Assembly (NCBI RefSeq): GCF_030651185.1 | Contig: NZ_JAUSCJ010000022.1 | Location: forward strand, 434,001 to 498,000 | DNA length: 64,000 bases | Source: Phenylobacterium sp. | GTDB taxonomy: Bacteria; Pseudomonadota; Alphaproteobacteria; Caulobacterales; Caulobacteraceae | Direction: 5' to 3' | Shown: piece by piece, positions 25,576 through 34,447 of the stretch | How positions within the stretch are numbered: position 1 is the first letter of the stretch | Layout of the letters: each line of letters starts with the position of its first letter | The notes under the pieces: model-generated | What the model saw: the letters and a program-made list of their open reading frames with translations, nothing else | Databases searched by the model: none | Told to the model about the DNA's origin: nothing | Position numbers and translations under genes: made by a program

Positions 25576-25788
25576 AGCATCGATCCTAGGCTGAAGGAGG
25601 CGGTCTATGGCGAGCACGCGTCCAGCCTGCTGCTGGTGGACTATGACCTGCTGGCCGCGCCGGCCAAGGTCATGGACCTGATCTACGACTTCCTGGGCGC
25701 GCCGCGCTTCGCCCACGACTTCGACAACGTCCCTGATCCGGGGCTGGATCGCGGGCTGGACTCCAAAGGTCATCGCAGACTGCGATCA
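25576..25788 (+). pseudogene. Sulfotransferase C-terminal remnant
   Basis: In the 491-base gap between the nitronate monooxygenase gene and wrbA, one frame encodes LLLVDYDLLAAPAKVMD, then IYDFLGAPRFAHDFDNV, then SKGHRRLR. This matches the C-terminal region of bacterial sulfotransferase-family proteins, where a DYDLL motif is followed by an LGxxxFxHDFDNV block and a HRVR-like segment. No start codon, PAPS-binding N-terminal motif or adequate upstream length is present, and the downstream sequence is not sulfotransferase-like. The remainder of the gap (25417-25575 and 25789-25907) shows no gene. It looks like a gene fragment left by deletion. Confidence 0.65.
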
Positions 25789-25907
25789 GGGTGGAGGCGC
25801 GGGTGTGTGCGCGCGCCTCCACCCCTCGCGGGCCGCCGGGCTGGGGGTCAGCCTGGGCGGCGGGGGCCGTCATCCTCCCGGGGGAGGTCGGAACGACGGC
25901 CTGTCGG

Positions 25908-26507
25908 TCAGGCCGCCAGCTTGGCGGCGGTCTGGGCGATCTTGCGGCCCTGATAGCGGGCGCCGGTGAGTTCGTTCTCGCTGGGCTGACGCGAACCGTC
26001 GCCGCCGGCGATGGTGGAAGCTCCGTAGGGGCTGCCGCCGGTGATCTCATCGACGGTCATCTGGCCGGCGTGGCCGTAGTCGAGGCCGACGATCACCATG
26101 CCGAAGTGCAGCAGGTTGGTGATGATCGAGAACAGGGTGGTCTCCTGGCCGCCGTGCTGGGTGGCCGTCGAGGTGAAGGCGCCGCCGACCTTGCCGTGCA
26201 GGGCGCCCTTGGCCCACAGGCCGCCGGCCTGGTCGAGGAAGGCCGCCATCTGAGAGGGCATGCGGCCAAACCGGGTGCCGGCGCCGATGATGATGGCGTC
26301 GTAATTGGCCAGGTCCTCGATCCTGGCGATGGGGGCTTCCTGGTCGAGCTTGAAGTGGGCGCCCTTGGCGATCTCTTCCGGCACGGTCTCGGGGACGCGC
26401 TTGATGTCCACCGTGGCGCCGGCCTCGCGGGCGCCTTCGGCCACGGCCTTGGCCATGGTTTCGATGTGCCCGTAGGCGGAGTGATAGAGGACGAGGACCT
26501 TGGTCAT
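25908..26507 (-). CDS. wrbA: NAD(P)H:quinone oxidoreductase WrbA
   Basis: This 199-residue flavodoxin-like enzyme reduces quinones by two electrons, avoiding semiquinones. The [20 protein letters not shown] start binds FMN phosphate, and [25 protein letters not shown] and [13 protein letters not shown] are WrbA motifs. ATG at 26507 (MTKVLVLY) is the family start; the open frame extends further upstream. It lies 63 bases behind the pirin gene on the same strand, downstream of a predicted LysR operator, so both are likely co-regulated. Confidence 0.95.
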   Translation of the reverse strand: MTKVLVLYHSAYGHIETMAKAVAEGAREAGATVDIKRVPETVPEEIAKGAHFKLDQEAPIARIEDLANYDAIIIGAGTRFGRMPSQMAAFLDQAGGLWAKGALHGKVGGAFTSTATQHGGQETTLFSIITNLLHFGMVIVGLDYGHAGQMTVDEITGGSPYGASTIAGGDGSRQPSENELTGARYQGRKIAQTAAKLAA

Positions 26508-26570
26508 GGCGATGTTCCTGGGGAGAGGAAGGGGAGGGGCCGCCCCGGTTTTCACCGGGGCGGGAAGGAT

Positions 26571-27269
26571 CTAGGCTGCGTCGACGAGGACGAGTTCGGC
26601 GTCCTCCAGGGCGGTGACGCGGACCGTGGCCTCATCGCGGATGGCGGCGCCGTCGCGGGCCTGCAGCGTGACGCCGTTGACCTCCACCGAGCCGGTGGCG
26701 GGCACCAGGTAGCCGAAGCGGTCGGCGCCCAGCTGGTACTCGGCGGTCTCGCCGGCCTTCAGGGTGGCGGCCACGACGCGGCCGTTGGTGCGGATCGGCA
26801 GGACATCGGTGTCGCCTTCGACGCCGCTGGCCAGGGTCACGAACTTTCCGGCCCGATCACCCTTGGGGAAGGGCTTGGCGCCCCAGCTGGGGGCTCCGCC
26901 GGTCTTGTTGGGCTGGATCCAGATCTGGAACAGGGTGGTGGGTTCGTTCTCCAGGTTGAACTCGGCGTGGCGGATGCCCGACCCCGCGCTCATCACCTGG
27001 ACGTCGCCGGCCTCGGTGCGGCCTTCGTTGCCCAGGCTGTCCTTGTGGGTGATGGCCCCGGTGCGGACATAGGTGATGATCTCCATGTTCGCGTGGGGGT
27101 GCGGCGGGAAGCCGGAGTTGGGCGCGATCTTGTCGTCGTTCCAGACCCGCAGCGGGCCCCAGCCCATGCGCTTGGGATCGTGGTACTCGGCGAAGGAGAA
27201 GTGGTGCTTGGCGTCGAGCCAGCCGTGGTTGGCGCCGCCGAGCGAGTCAAAGGATCTGCGTTCGATCAT
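26571..27269 (-). CDS. Pirin family protein (quercetinase-like bicupin)
   Basis: This 232-residue pirin has the HPHANMEIITYV cupin metal motif, the GDVQVMSAGSGIRHAEFN block with a further metal histidine and ends in a second cupin domain. Bacterial pirins of this type (YhhW-like) can oxidise quercetin. ATG at 27269 follows GGAGACC. It is divergent from a LysR regulator across 119 bases holding a perfect inverted repeat and is followed by wrbA. The pirin-WrbA pair suggests handling of flavonoid or quinone compounds under LysR control; that is inference. Confidence 0.92.
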   Translation of the reverse strand: MIERRSFDSLGGANHGWLDAKHHFSFAEYHDPKRMGWGPLRVWNDDKIAPNSGFPPHPHANMEIITYVRTGAITHKDSLGNEGRTEAGDVQVMSAGSGIRHAEFNLENEPTTLFQIWIQPNKTGGAPSWGAKPFPKGDRAGKFVTLASGVEGDTDVLPIRTNGRVVAATLKAGETAEYQLGADRFGYLVPATGSVEVNGVTLQARDGAAIRDEATVRVTALEDAELVLVDAA

Positions 27270-27354
27270 CTCGAGGTCTCCTGTGTCTGGTGAGGAACGC
27301 GTCGGCCGCGTCGCTGTCGAGATCAAGGTAGCCATCCCTGGGCATTCTGAAATA

Positions 27355-27378
27355 GAAACGATGGAAACAAATCGTTTC
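27355..27378. promoter_or_regulatory. Predicted LysR operator
   Basis: GAAACGAT (27355-27362) and ATCGTTTC (27371-27378) form a perfect 8-bp inverted repeat with an 8-base spacer, 10 bases before the lysR ATG and 86 bases before the divergent pirin start. This placement and dyad match a LysR-type binding site that would control both directions. Confidence 0.7.
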
Positions 27379-27388
27379 AGGAATCGTC

Positions 27389-28321
27389 ATGGCTAAACTT
27401 CCCGACTTCGAGGCCTGGGCGGTGTTCGCCAAGGTGGCCGAGACCGGCGCCTTCTCCCGCGCCGCCACGGAACTGGAGCTTTCGAAGGCCACGGTCTCCA
27501 AGGCCGTGTCACGGCTGGAGCAGCGGCTGGGGACGACCCTGTTCCACCGGACCTCGCGCAAGCTGGCCCTGACCGAGAGCGGCCGCACGGCCCTGGAGCG
27601 CGCGTCCCGCATCCTGGCCGAGGGGGAGGCGGTGGAGGCCGAGGCCGCCGCCCAGTCGGCGACGCCCCAGGGCTTGGTGCGGCTGGCCGCGCCGATGTCT
27701 TTCGGCACGCGGCACCTGGCGCCCCTGCTGCCGGAGTTCCTGCGGCTGTATCCGGAGGTCTCCATCGACCTCAGCCTCAGTGACCAGAAGGTGGACCTGG
27801 TGGGGGAGGGCTTCGACCTGGGCCTACGGATCGGCAACCTGGCCGACTCCTCGCTGCTGTCGCGCAAGCTGTGCGGCGTGCGGCTGGTGCTTGTGGGATC
27901 GCCGGCCTATCTGGCCCAGCACGGGCGGCCCGAGCATCCCCGCGACCTGCTGTTCCACAAGGCCCTGACCTACGCCTACGTCCTGACGCCGGAGGTCTGG
28001 ACCTTCGTCCACCCGACGCAGGGCACGCAGTCGGTGACGGTTTCCGGCCCGCTGAAGGTCAACAATGCTGACGCCCTGATCCCGGCCCTACGCGAGGGGA
28101 TGGGCCTGGCCCTGCAGCCGGAATTCATCGTCTGGCCCGAGCTGGCGGACGGATCCATAGAGTCGGTGATGTGCGAGTGGCGGACCCCACCCATCGCCCT
28201 GCACCTGGTCTCGCCGCCAGGACGGCTGCGGCCGGCGCGGGTGCGGGTGCTGTACGACTTCCTGGCCGCACGGCTGTCGACGGCGGCCTGGGCGGTGGTC
28301 GAGGAATTGGAGGGAGCCTAG
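27389..28321 (+). CDS. LysR family transcriptional regulator
   Basis: This 310-residue regulator has an N-terminal winged helix ([18 protein letters not shown], then [24 protein letters not shown]) and a periplasmic-binding-like effector domain (about 90-300). It is divergent from pirin and wrbA with the candidate operator between them, so it most likely controls those genes and itself. The effector is probably a quinone or phenolic compound, judged from the neighbours only. Confidence 0.92.
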   Translation: MAKLPDFEAWAVFAKVAETGAFSRAATELELSKATVSKAVSRLEQRLGTTLFHRTSRKLALTESGRTALERASRILAEGEAVEAEAAAQSATPQGLVRLAAPMSFGTRHLAPLLPEFLRLYPEVSIDLSLSDQKVDLVGEGFDLGLRIGNLADSSLLSRKLCGVRLVLVGSPAYLAQHGRPEHPRDLLFHKALTYAYVLTPEVWTFVHPTQGTQSVTVSGPLKVNNADALIPALREGMGLALQPEFIVWPELADGSIESVMCEWRTPPIALHLVSPPGRLRPARVRVLYDFLAARLSTAAWAVVEELEGA

Positions 28322-28325
28322 CCCC

Positions 28326-28814
28326 TCAGTCCCCCACCGTCTTTGTGAACGCGCCGAAGTTCCCGAGGCACCCCTGCCAGACGCCCACGTGCTGCTTCAC
28401 CTCCTCGGCGGTCATCCGCAGGTTCACCAGGGTGGCGTAGGCGACGTTGGGCTTGCCGTCGTCGGCGAGGAAGGCGCGGCAGGCGACCTGATCCTTGTTG
28501 AAGCTGTTGATCTGGCCAAGCGACACGCCCTTGGTCGAGAAGGCGGTGGAGAAGATCAGGGCGCGGCAGGCCTTCCCCCTGGCGTCGCAGTCGACGTACT
28601 GGGCGCCGAAGTCGCCGCCCGGCGTGGTGACGTTGAGAAAGACCACAGTGGCCTCCGTCCTGGCGATCTGCGCCTTGGCGTCCATCGTCTTCAGCAGGGT
28701 GATCAGGGCCGCAGGATCGCGCACATCGAAGGGCCCCGCGGGCTTGGCCGGCGTTGCGGCGTGGGCGGCGACCGCCAGGGCGGCGATGGCGGTGGCGAGG
28801 AGGGCGGTGCGCAT
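28326..28814 (-). CDS. Secreted YbjN-domain protein
   Basis: This 162-residue protein has a signal peptide (about 1-19) and a YbjN-like domain ending in VNLRMTAEEVKQHVGVW, GCLGNFGAF. Four cysteines (in YVDCDARGKACRAL, VACRAFL and GCLGNF) could form disulfides in the periplasm. YbjN-type proteins are uncharacterised in Caulobacterales. It is convergent with the LysR gene (4-base gap) and divergent from the next small secreted protein. Confidence 0.72.
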   Translation of the reverse strand: MRTALLATAIAALAVAAHAATPAKPAGPFDVRDPAALITLLKTMDAKAQIARTEATVVFLNVTTPGGDFGAQYVDCDARGKACRALIFSTAFSTKGVSLGQINSFNKDQVACRAFLADDGKPNVAYATLVNLRMTAEEVKQHVGVWQGCLGNFGAFTKTVGD

Positions 28815-28940
28815 GACAGGTCCTTGGATCGACTCGACCGGGATTTAGCCGTTTTCCGCGCATCCGGCGGCAGGAGAATGGCGCTCGCCTTGTGCGCGCG
28901 ACGGGATGACAAAATCGTCGATCTTCCCTTAGATGAGCCC

Positions 28941-29372
28941 ATGCGCCGTCTGCTGCTCATCCTCGCGCTCAGCGCCGTGGCCTTCCCGGTCGTCGCCCAG
29001 GATCGCAGCCCGGCCCTGCGCCAAAACCTTGTGGACCTGGCCTATGTGCTGGGGGAGAGCCACGCCCTGCGTCAGGCCTGCGCGGGCCCCGAGGATCAAT
29101 ACTGGCGCACGCGGATGATGAACCTGGTCAGCAACGAGAAGCCTGATGCGGCCCTCGACGGCCGGCTGAAGGAAAGCTTCAACACCGGCTTCGCCTCCCG
29201 CCAGAGCGAATTCCAGGCCTGCACCCCGGCCAGCCGCCGCGCCGAACTGGCCGCCGCCAACCACGGGCTGGATATCTCCAAGCGCCTGGCCAAGGTGATG
29301 ATCAAGACCGAGCGCGAGCCGCTGCCCACCATCTTCGAGATGAACGCGACAGGCGAACAAGCTCCGCGCTAA
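28941..29372 (+). CDS. Secreted TIGR02301-family protein
   Basis: This 143-residue protein has a signal peptide ([20 protein letters not shown]) and a helical domain with [27 protein letters not shown], a block typical of the alphaproteobacterial TIGR02301 family. Two cysteines (in RQACAG and FQACTP) may pair in the periplasm. The open frame extends back to 28389, but the ATG at 28941 gives the signal peptide. No function is known for the family. It precedes the stomatin gene by 32 bases. Confidence 0.82.
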   Translation: MRRLLLILALSAVAFPVVAQDRSPALRQNLVDLAYVLGESHALRQACAGPEDQYWRTRMMNLVSNEKPDAALDGRLKESFNTGFASRQSEFQACTPASRRAELAAANHGLDISKRLAKVMIKTEREPLPTIFEMNATGEQAPR

Positions 29373-29404
29373 ACTCCCCGGACGTACAGTCGGGAGATCT
29401 CGTC

Positions 29405-30376
29405 ATGGCCGCCGCGACCATCGCGTCTATCGCCTTCCTCATCCTGGCCCTGGTCATTGTGCTGGGCGCCATAAAGATCGTGCCCCAGGGGCGCGAGTAC
29501 ACGGTGGAGCGGTTCGGCCGCTACACCCGCACCCTCAAGCCCGGCATCTCCTTCCTCACCCCCTTCGTCGAGGGCGTGGGCCGGCGCATCAACATGATGG
29601 AGCAGGTGCTGGACGTGCCGCGCCAGGACGTGATCACCAAGGACAACGTCTCGGTCCAGGTGGACGCCATCGTCTTCATCCAGGTGATGGACGCCGCCGC
29701 CGCCGCCTACCGGGTGACCAATCTCGACTACGCCATCACCCAGCTGACCATGACCAACCTGCGCACCGTGGTGGGCAACATGGAGCTGGACGAGGTGCTG
29801 AGCCAGCGCGACCAGATCAACACCCGCCTGCTGGACGTCATCGACCAGGCCACCAGCCCCTGGGGCGTGAAGGTGGCGCGCATCGAGATCAAGGACCTGC
29901 AGCCGCCGCCGGACATCACCAACGCCATGGCGCGTCAGATGAAGGCCGAGCGCGAACGCCGGGCGGTGATCACCGAGGCTGACGGCGAGAAGCAGGCGGC
30001 CATCACCGTGGCCGAGGGCGCCAAGCAGGCCGCCATCCTGCAGGCCGAGGGCCGCCGCGAGGCGGCCTTCCGCGACGCCGAGGCCCGCGAACGGGCGGCG
30101 GGCGCGGAGGCCGAGGCCACCAAGCTGGTGTCCGACGCCATCGCCAGCGGCGACGTCAACGCCATCAACTACTTCGTCGCCCTGAAATACGTCGAGGCCT
30201 TCGCCAAGCTGGCCGAAAGCCCGCAGCAGAAGACCGTCATCGTGCCCGCCGACATGGGCTCGCTGGTGGGCTCCATCGCCGGGATCGGCGAGCTGGTGAA
30301 GTCGATCTCGTCCGACAGCCCGCCGCCGCGTCCGCCCGCGCCCCGCGCCACGGCGGTTCCCAGGGCGGGGAGCTGA
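29405..30376 (+). CDS. qmcA: SPFH/stomatin membrane protease-associated protein (QmcA-like)
   Basis: This 323-residue protein has one N-terminal membrane helix (about 5-24), an SPFH/band-7 domain (about 25-190, with [22 protein letters not shown]) and an alanine/glutamate-rich coiled coil (about 180-260). SPFH proteins form ring scaffolds that organise membrane proteins and proteases. ATG at 29405 starts the helix. It is followed after 4 bases by an NfeD-type gene, its usual partner. Confidence 0.92.
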   Translation: MAAATIASIAFLILALVIVLGAIKIVPQGREYTVERFGRYTRTLKPGISFLTPFVEGVGRRINMMEQVLDVPRQDVITKDNVSVQVDAIVFIQVMDAAAAAYRVTNLDYAITQLTMTNLRTVVGNMELDEVLSQRDQINTRLLDVIDQATSPWGVKVARIEIKDLQPPPDITNAMARQMKAERERRAVITEADGEKQAAITVAEGAKQAAILQAEGRREAAFRDAEARERAAGAEAEATKLVSDAIASGDVNAINYFVALKYVEAFAKLAESPQQKTVIVPADMGSLVGSIAGIGELVKSISSDSPPPRPPAPRATAVPRAGS

Positions 30377-30380
30377 TCGG

Positions 30381-30845
30381 ATGGAGGGCCTGATCCAACT
30401 GGTGATGGAAAATCCCTTCTGGGTCTGGGCCGCCATCGGCGCCCTGATCCTGGCGACCGAGGTCTCGACCGGGTCCGGCTGGCTGCTGTGGCCGGCGGCC
30501 AGCGCCGCGGCCGTCGCCGTGGCGGCCCTGCTGTTCCCGCAGCTGGGCTGGGTCGGGGCGGTCGGCCTCTATGCCGGCCTGACCATCGTCACCACCCTGA
30601 TGGCGCGCCGCTTCTGGCCGTCCCGGCAGCCGGGCGACGCCGAGGACATCAACGACAACAACGCCCGGCTGGTGGGCCATCACGGCAAGGCGGTCGCCGA
30701 TTTCCGTGACCGTTCGGGCCGGGTGTTCATCGACGGCAAGGAGTGGGCGGCCGAACTGGATGACGACGCGATCCTCACCTCCGGCGGCCCGGTGGAGGTG
30801 ACCGGCGTCAGCGGGGCGCGGCTGCGGGTGCGCCCAGCTCGCTGA
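30381..30845 (+). CDS. NfeD-like OB-fold membrane protein
   Basis: This 154-residue protein has two or three membrane helices (about 13-75) and a C-terminal OB-fold domain (about 90-154, VGHHGKAVADF and SGGPVEVTGVSGARLRV). NfeD proteins pair with SPFH scaffolds, here encoded just upstream. The end overlaps the convergent marR gene by 38 bases. Confidence 0.88.
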   Translation: MEGLIQLVMENPFWVWAAIGALILATEVSTGSGWLLWPAASAAAVAVAALLFPQLGWVGAVGLYAGLTIVTTLMARRFWPSRQPGDAEDINDNNARLVGHHGKAVADFRDRSGRVFIDGKEWAAELDDDAILTSGGPVEVTGVSGARLRVRPAR

Positions 30846-31305
30846 TTTCCGACAGGAAGACCCGCAGAGCCTTGAGGAACGGCGTCACCGCGCGGAACTC
30901 GTCATCGGTGAAGCCCTCGCGCAGGGCCTCGGTCTTGGCCTTCATGTCCTTCATGATGGCGTTGGAGGCCTCGAGTCCGGCACGGGTGATTTTCACACGC
31001 TTCTTGCGGCCGTCGTCACAGTCGGCGAGCACCACCACAAAGCCCATCTTCTCCAGCTTGTGGAGGATGTTGGTGATGGCGCCCTTGGTCAGCAGCATCA
31101 AGCGGGCGAGTTCGGCCGGGGTCTGGCCATCGCCGTAGCGCAGGAACCATTGCAGCATCTCGAACTGCGCGTGGGTCATACCCTCGGGCAGGTGCTTGGT
31201 CACCGCCGCGCGCAGATAGTGCTCAATGGCGCCGATCTCCGTGAAGACCTCCACATAGGGCTGATCCTGCACGGCGGGTGTGTGGCGAGGGGTTGGCGTC
31301 GGCAT
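30808..31305 (-). CDS. MarR family transcriptional regulator
   Basis: This 165-residue winged-helix protein has the MarR DNA-binding region QTPAELARLMLLTKGAITNILHKLEKMGFV and the DGRKKRVKITRAG wing. ATG at 31305 is preceded by GGAGG six bases upstream, so I prefer it over ATG 31317 or GTG 31326. A palindrome at 31320-31335 just upstream is a likely autoregulatory site. No divergent target gene is adjacent, so other targets lie elsewhere. Confidence 0.88.
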   Translation of the reverse strand: MPTPTPRHTPAVQDQPYVEVFTEIGAIEHYLRAAVTKHLPEGMTHAQFEMLQWFLRYGDGQTPAELARLMLLTKGAITNILHKLEKMGFVVVLADCDDGRKKRVKITRAGLEASNAIMKDMKAKTEALREGFTDDEFRAVTPFLKALRVFLSEISELGAPAAAPR

Positions 31306-31319
31306 CCGCGCCTCCATAA

Positions 31320-31335
31320 CGTTCACTGTTGAACG
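31320..31335. promoter_or_regulatory. Candidate MarR operator
   Basis: CGTTCA (31320-31325) and TGAACG (31330-31335) form a 6-bp inverted repeat with a 4-base spacer, 15 bases upstream of the marR ATG. MarR dimers bind such short dyads and often repress their own gene. Confidence 0.55.
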
Positions 31336-31424
31336 ATATGGGTGGACGCTGCTCCAGCTTCAATAGGCGCCTGCAACAATGCGCGTCGGGCGGGTGAACC
31401 GGCCTCCACTTGAGCCTGACGCGC

Positions 31425-31475
31425 TAGATCACGATGCGCTCAGATGGAATCGTCTGAGCGTTGAATCGTGATCTA
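31425..31475. repeat. Long hairpin element with two GANTC sites
   Basis: Arms TAGATCACGAT (31425-31435) and ATCGTGATCTA (31465-31475) enclose a second pair CGCTCAGA (31437-31444) and TCTGAGCG (31453-31460). GAATC occurs at 31447-31451 in the loop and 31463-31467 across the arm, which are CcrM methylation sites. It lies in the 220-base gap between rnhA and marR. Confidence 0.8.
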
Positions 31476-31487
31476 ATTTCAAAGTTA

Positions 31488-31528
31488 TAGAGCCGGATTC
31501 AGGCTTCGAGAGAAGCCAGCCGGCTCTA
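31488..31528. repeat. Second long hairpin overlapping the rnhA stop
   Basis: Arms TAGAGCCGG (31488-31496) and CCGGCTCTA (31520-31528) enclose GGCTTC / GAAGCC with a GAGA loop. A GATTC site is at 31496-31500. The right arm includes the rnhA stop codon, so the hairpin forms immediately at the end of the rnhA transcript and may terminate or stabilise it. Confidence 0.75.
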
Positions 31529-31981
31529 GGCCCGCGCTTTCATCAGGGCTTCCTTCAGCCCCTTGCCCGCCAGGAAGTCGGCGTGCTCGTTTAGTTCGTG
31601 GCCGGCGTGGCCCTTGACCCAGCGCCAGTCGACCGTGTGGCGGTCACGGGCGGTGTCGAGCCGGCGCCACAGGTCCTCGTTCTTCACCGGCTTCTTGTCG
31701 GCGGTCTTCCAGCCGCGCTTCTTCCAGCCGTGGATCCACTCCGAGATGCCCTTCATGACGTAGGTGCTGTCGGTGTGCAGTTCGACGACGCAGGGCTTGG
31801 TGAGGGCCTCCAGCGCCTGGATCGCCGCCATCATCTCCATGCGGTTGTTGGTGGTGTCAGGCTCCCCGCCGCAGATGTCCTTGCGGTGGCCGCCGGAGAT
31901 CAGCACCGCGCCCCAGCCGCCGGGCCCCGGATTCCCCGAGCAGGCGCCGTCGGTATAGATCACCACCTTGCTCTCGCTCAC
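31526..31981 (-). CDS. rnhA: Ribonuclease HI
   Basis: This 151-residue nuclease cleaves the RNA strand of RNA/DNA hybrids. The acidic catalytic residues are D11 ([17 protein letters not shown]), E49 (NNRMEM), D71 (HTDS) and D135 (EHADFLAG), and the basic protrusion ([18 protein letters not shown]) is present. It overlaps thrB by 4 bases (ATGA). The window also encodes RNase HII at 59417. Confidence 0.97.
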   Translation of the reverse strand: MSESKVVIYTDGACSGNPGPGGWGAVLISGGHRKDICGGEPDTTNNRMEMMAAIQALEALTKPCVVELHTDSTYVMKGISEWIHGWKKRGWKTADKKPVKNEDLWRRLDTARDRHTVDWRWVKGHAGHELNEHADFLAGKGLKEALMKARA

Positions 31982-32943
31982 GCCTGATCTCCGAAGAGGA
32001 CGAGGTCGGGCGCCTCGCGGTGAACCGCCAGCTTGCGCTCATACTCCAGCGGGTCCTTGGGGCGCACCAGGGCGCCGGCCGGGGTCGAGCCCCAGGCCTC
32101 GAGCCGGGTCAGGAAGAACCGCATCGCCGCGCCATGGGCCAGGACCGGCAGGGCCTGACGCTCGGCGGCGCTCAGCGGCCGGTGGGTCTCGTAGCCCGCC
32201 ACCAGGGCCCGGGCGCTGGTGATGTTGAAACTGCCGTCGGCCTCGAAGCACCAGGCGTTCAGGGCCACGGCGATGTCGTAGGCCAGGGTGTCGACGCAGG
32301 CGAAATAGAAGTCGATGGCCCCGGCGAACCTACCCCCTGAGAAGAAGACGTTATCGGGGAAGTAGTCCTCGTGGATGATCCCCTGCGGCAAACCTTTCGG
32401 CCAGGCCTTGGCCAGCCGGTCCAGGTCCGCCCCGATGGTGGCGGCGAGGCCGGGCTTCAGGGCCTCGGCGTCGGCCTTGAGGGTGGCGAACAGCGGCGCC
32501 CAGGCCGCCTGGCCCAGGGCGGGCGCTCGCGTGCCGGGGAAACCCTGGGCGGCCAGATGCAGCCGCGCCAAGCCGTGGCCGGCCTCGCGGCAGTGGGCGG
32601 CGGTGGGGCGGCGGACCGATAGGCCGGGCAGAAATTCGATGATGGCGGCCAGCTTGCCACGGACGTGCTTGATGGTCTCGCCGTTGCGGTCGGCGACCGG
32701 GGCGGCGCACGGGTAGTCGTGCTCGGCCAGCCAGCGCATCAGGTCCAGGAAGAACGGCAGTTCTTCCGCCTTCATGCGCTTCTCGTAGACGGTCAGGAAA
32801 TAGCGCCCGACCGTCGTCTCCAGCATGAAGTTGGAGTTCTCCACCCCCTCGGCGACGCCCTTGAACGCCACGGCGGTCCCGAGGTCGAAGTCGGCGAGCA
32901 GGAGGGCGAGCTCCTCATCGTTGATGTCGGTATAGACGGCCAT
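31978..32943 (-). CDS. thrB: Homoserine kinase (APH-fold type II)
   Basis: This 321-residue enzyme phosphorylates homoserine ahead of threonine synthase. It is the APH-fold ThrB common in Alphaproteobacteria: opening [22 protein letters not shown], the catalytic loop [13 protein letters not shown] and [12 protein letters not shown] at 32943 gives the family start; the open frame extends upstream. It overlaps rnhA. In many alphaproteobacteria ispH directly precedes thrB-rnhA; here a methyltransferase and a toxin-antitoxin module lie between. The product feeds ThrC, encoded at 2867. Confidence 0.95.
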   Translation of the reverse strand: MAVYTDINDEELALLLADFDLGTAVAFKGVAEGVENSNFMLETTVGRYFLTVYEKRMKAEELPFFLDLMRWLAEHDYPCAAPVADRNGETIKHVRGKLAAIIEFLPGLSVRRPTAAHCREAGHGLARLHLAAQGFPGTRAPALGQAAWAPLFATLKADAEALKPGLAATIGADLDRLAKAWPKGLPQGIIHEDYFPDNVFFSGGRFAGAIDFYFACVDTLAYDIAVALNAWCFEADGSFNITSARALVAGYETHRPLSAAERQALPVLAHGAAMRFFLTRLEAWGSTPAGALVRPKDPLEYERKLAVHREAPDLVLFGDQA

Positions 32944-32977
32944 GCGGGGCTCGGGATGGGGGAGCCCGCGCCGGGCG

Positions 32978-33745
32978 TCAAGCCTTGGCGACCACCCAGA
33001 GGTCCTGGCCGCCGTCATAGTCGGCCGGCGCCGCCCAATTGCCCTTGTGAACCGAGACCACCTTCAGGCCGGCGTCGTCGATGGCGTGGTTCAGGGCGTG
33101 GAGCTCGTGGGCGATGGCGCGCTCGGGGCTGCGGGGGTCCACCACGCTGGAGGTGGCGTCGTAGTCCTGGAAGACAAATTGCGGGTTCTCGGCGCGCCGG
33201 GGGGAGAAGGCCGTGAAGGCGAATCGCCCGCCGGGCTTCAGGGTCCGGGCGGCCTCCTTCAGATAGTGGCTCATGCCTCCAAACCGCATGTGGGTGAAGA
33301 CCGACATGGCGAAGGCCACGTCCACCGAAGCGGTCTGCGCCGGGAAGACCACCTGGTCCTCCGCGACGGCGCCGCCGCGGTTGTAGTCGCCGTTCCAGAC
33401 ATCGAGATGGACGAAGGTCAGTCCGGGGTAGCGGCGCTTGCACATCCCGATCGCCGCCTTGGAGAGATCAAAGCCCGTATAGGGATGGTCGGTCAGGTGG
33501 CGGGCCATCCGGCCCGTGCCGCAGCCGATATCCAGCACCGCGTCGCCGGGTTTCAGGCCGGCATAGGTCTTCAGCCAGCCCACGGCCTGCAGGCCGATGG
33601 CGTCGTGGTCGCCGTTGCCGACATTGTGGATCACGCTCCACGGATCGCCCGCCCGCCGGGTCGGCAGGCTCTTGATGTCCAGCCACAGGCCCGAGAGGGC
33701 GCGGCGGAGAGGGGGCGGAGCGTAGGCGGCGAGAGCGCGGATCAT
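32978..33745 (-). CDS. Class I SAM-dependent methyltransferase
   Basis: This 255-residue protein has the Rossmann SAM motif VLDIGCGTGRMARHL, TGFDLSKAAI for motif II and a later LKPGGRFAFTAF strand. ATG at 33745 gives a short basic N-terminus; longer open frame upstream would overlap the TA promoter. It stands 34 bases before thrB on the same strand and is divergent from the toxin-antitoxin operon. The substrate is not evident. Confidence 0.85.
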   Translation of the reverse strand: MIRALAAYAPPPLRRALSGLWLDIKSLPTRRAGDPWSVIHNVGNGDHDAIGLQAVGWLKTYAGLKPGDAVLDIGCGTGRMARHLTDHPYTGFDLSKAAIGMCKRRYPGLTFVHLDVWNGDYNRGGAVAEDQVVFPAQTASVDVAFAMSVFTHMRFGGMSHYLKEAARTLKPGGRFAFTAFSPRRAENPQFVFQDYDATSSVVDPRSPERAIAHELHALNHAIDDAGLKVVSVHKGNWAAPADYDGGQDLWVVAKA

Positions 33746-33810
33746 GGTGTGAGGATATCGATCGGAGCGGGCGCTGTCTGCGGGCCAGGGGTCGGAGTTT
33801 GTATTACGTG

Positions 33811-33820
33811 CGTTATAACG
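33811..33820. promoter_or_regulatory. Candidate toxin-antitoxin operator
   Basis: CGTTATAACG is a perfect 10-bp palindrome 13 bases before the antitoxin ATG. AbrB/MazE antitoxins usually bind palindromes at this position and repress their operon. Confidence 0.55.
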
Positions 33821-33833
33821 ATAAGATCGGTGA

Positions 33834-34061
33834 ATGATCACGCTCAAGCTCAGCCAGATCGGCAACTCCGTCGGACTGATCCTACCGAAGGAAGCCTTGC
33901 TACGGCTGGGCGTCGCCAAGGGGGACACCCTCTATCTGACCGAGGGGCCAGGCGGTGAGATGCGACTGTCGGCCTACAGCGCCGAGGTCGCCGAGGAGAT
34001 CGCGCTCGGCGAAGACTTCATGGACCAGTATCGCGACACCTTCCGCGCCCTGGCCAAGTGA
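33834..34061 (+). CDS. AbrB/MazE-type antitoxin
   Basis: This 75-residue protein has a swapped-hairpin AbrB DNA-binding domain (about 3-48, LKLSQIGNSVGLILPKEALLRLG) and an acidic, probably flexible tail (about 50-75) for toxin binding. It overlaps the toxin gene through GTGA. A palindrome lies just upstream. With the Doc toxin it forms a type II module. Confidence 0.9.
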   Translation: MITLKLSQIGNSVGLILPKEALLRLGVAKGDTLYLTEGPGGEMRLSAYSAEVAEEIALGEDFMDQYRDTFRALAK

Positions 34062-34447
34062 AGCGCGAACCCCGCTGGGTCACCAAGGAAGGTCTGATCG
34101 TCCTTCATGACCGCAGCATCGCGCTGCATGGCGGCGCGCCGGGTTTGCGGGACGAAGGCCTGCTGGAGTCCGCCTTGGCCAGGCCCGCCAACCTCTTTCA
34201 CTATGAGGGCGTGGACGATGTCTGCGCCCTGGCGGCGGCCTACCTTGTCGCGGTGGCCAGCAACCATCCCTTCGCGGACGGCAACAAGCGCGCCGCCTAT
34301 CTGGCGATGGGTCTCTTCCTGATGAAGAATGGCCGGCGATTGACGGCCCAGCCCGCGGAGGCGGCGCTCATGGTGCTGTCGGTCGCAGGCGGGGAACGAG
34401 ACCTTGACGCCTTGACCGCCTGGATCCGCGCCCGCTCGGTCCCTTAG
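34058..34447 (+). CDS. doc: Doc-type death-on-curing toxin
   Basis: This 129-residue protein is a Fic/Doc-fold toxin with the motif HPFADGNKR at residues 70-78. P1 Doc phosphorylates EF-Tu and stalls translation; its motif has alanine before NKR, while here the glycine of Fic enzymes is present, so either kinase or AMP-transfer activity is possible. GTG at 34058 overlaps the antitoxin stop. Its stop overlaps that of ispH on the other strand. No transposase or integrase is adjacent. Confidence 0.9.
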   Translation: MKREPRWVTKEGLIVLHDRSIALHGGAPGLRDEGLLESALARPANLFHYEGVDDVCALAAAYLVAVASNHPFADGNKRAAYLAMGLFLMKNGRRLTAQPAEAALMVLSVAGGERDLDALTAWIRARSVP

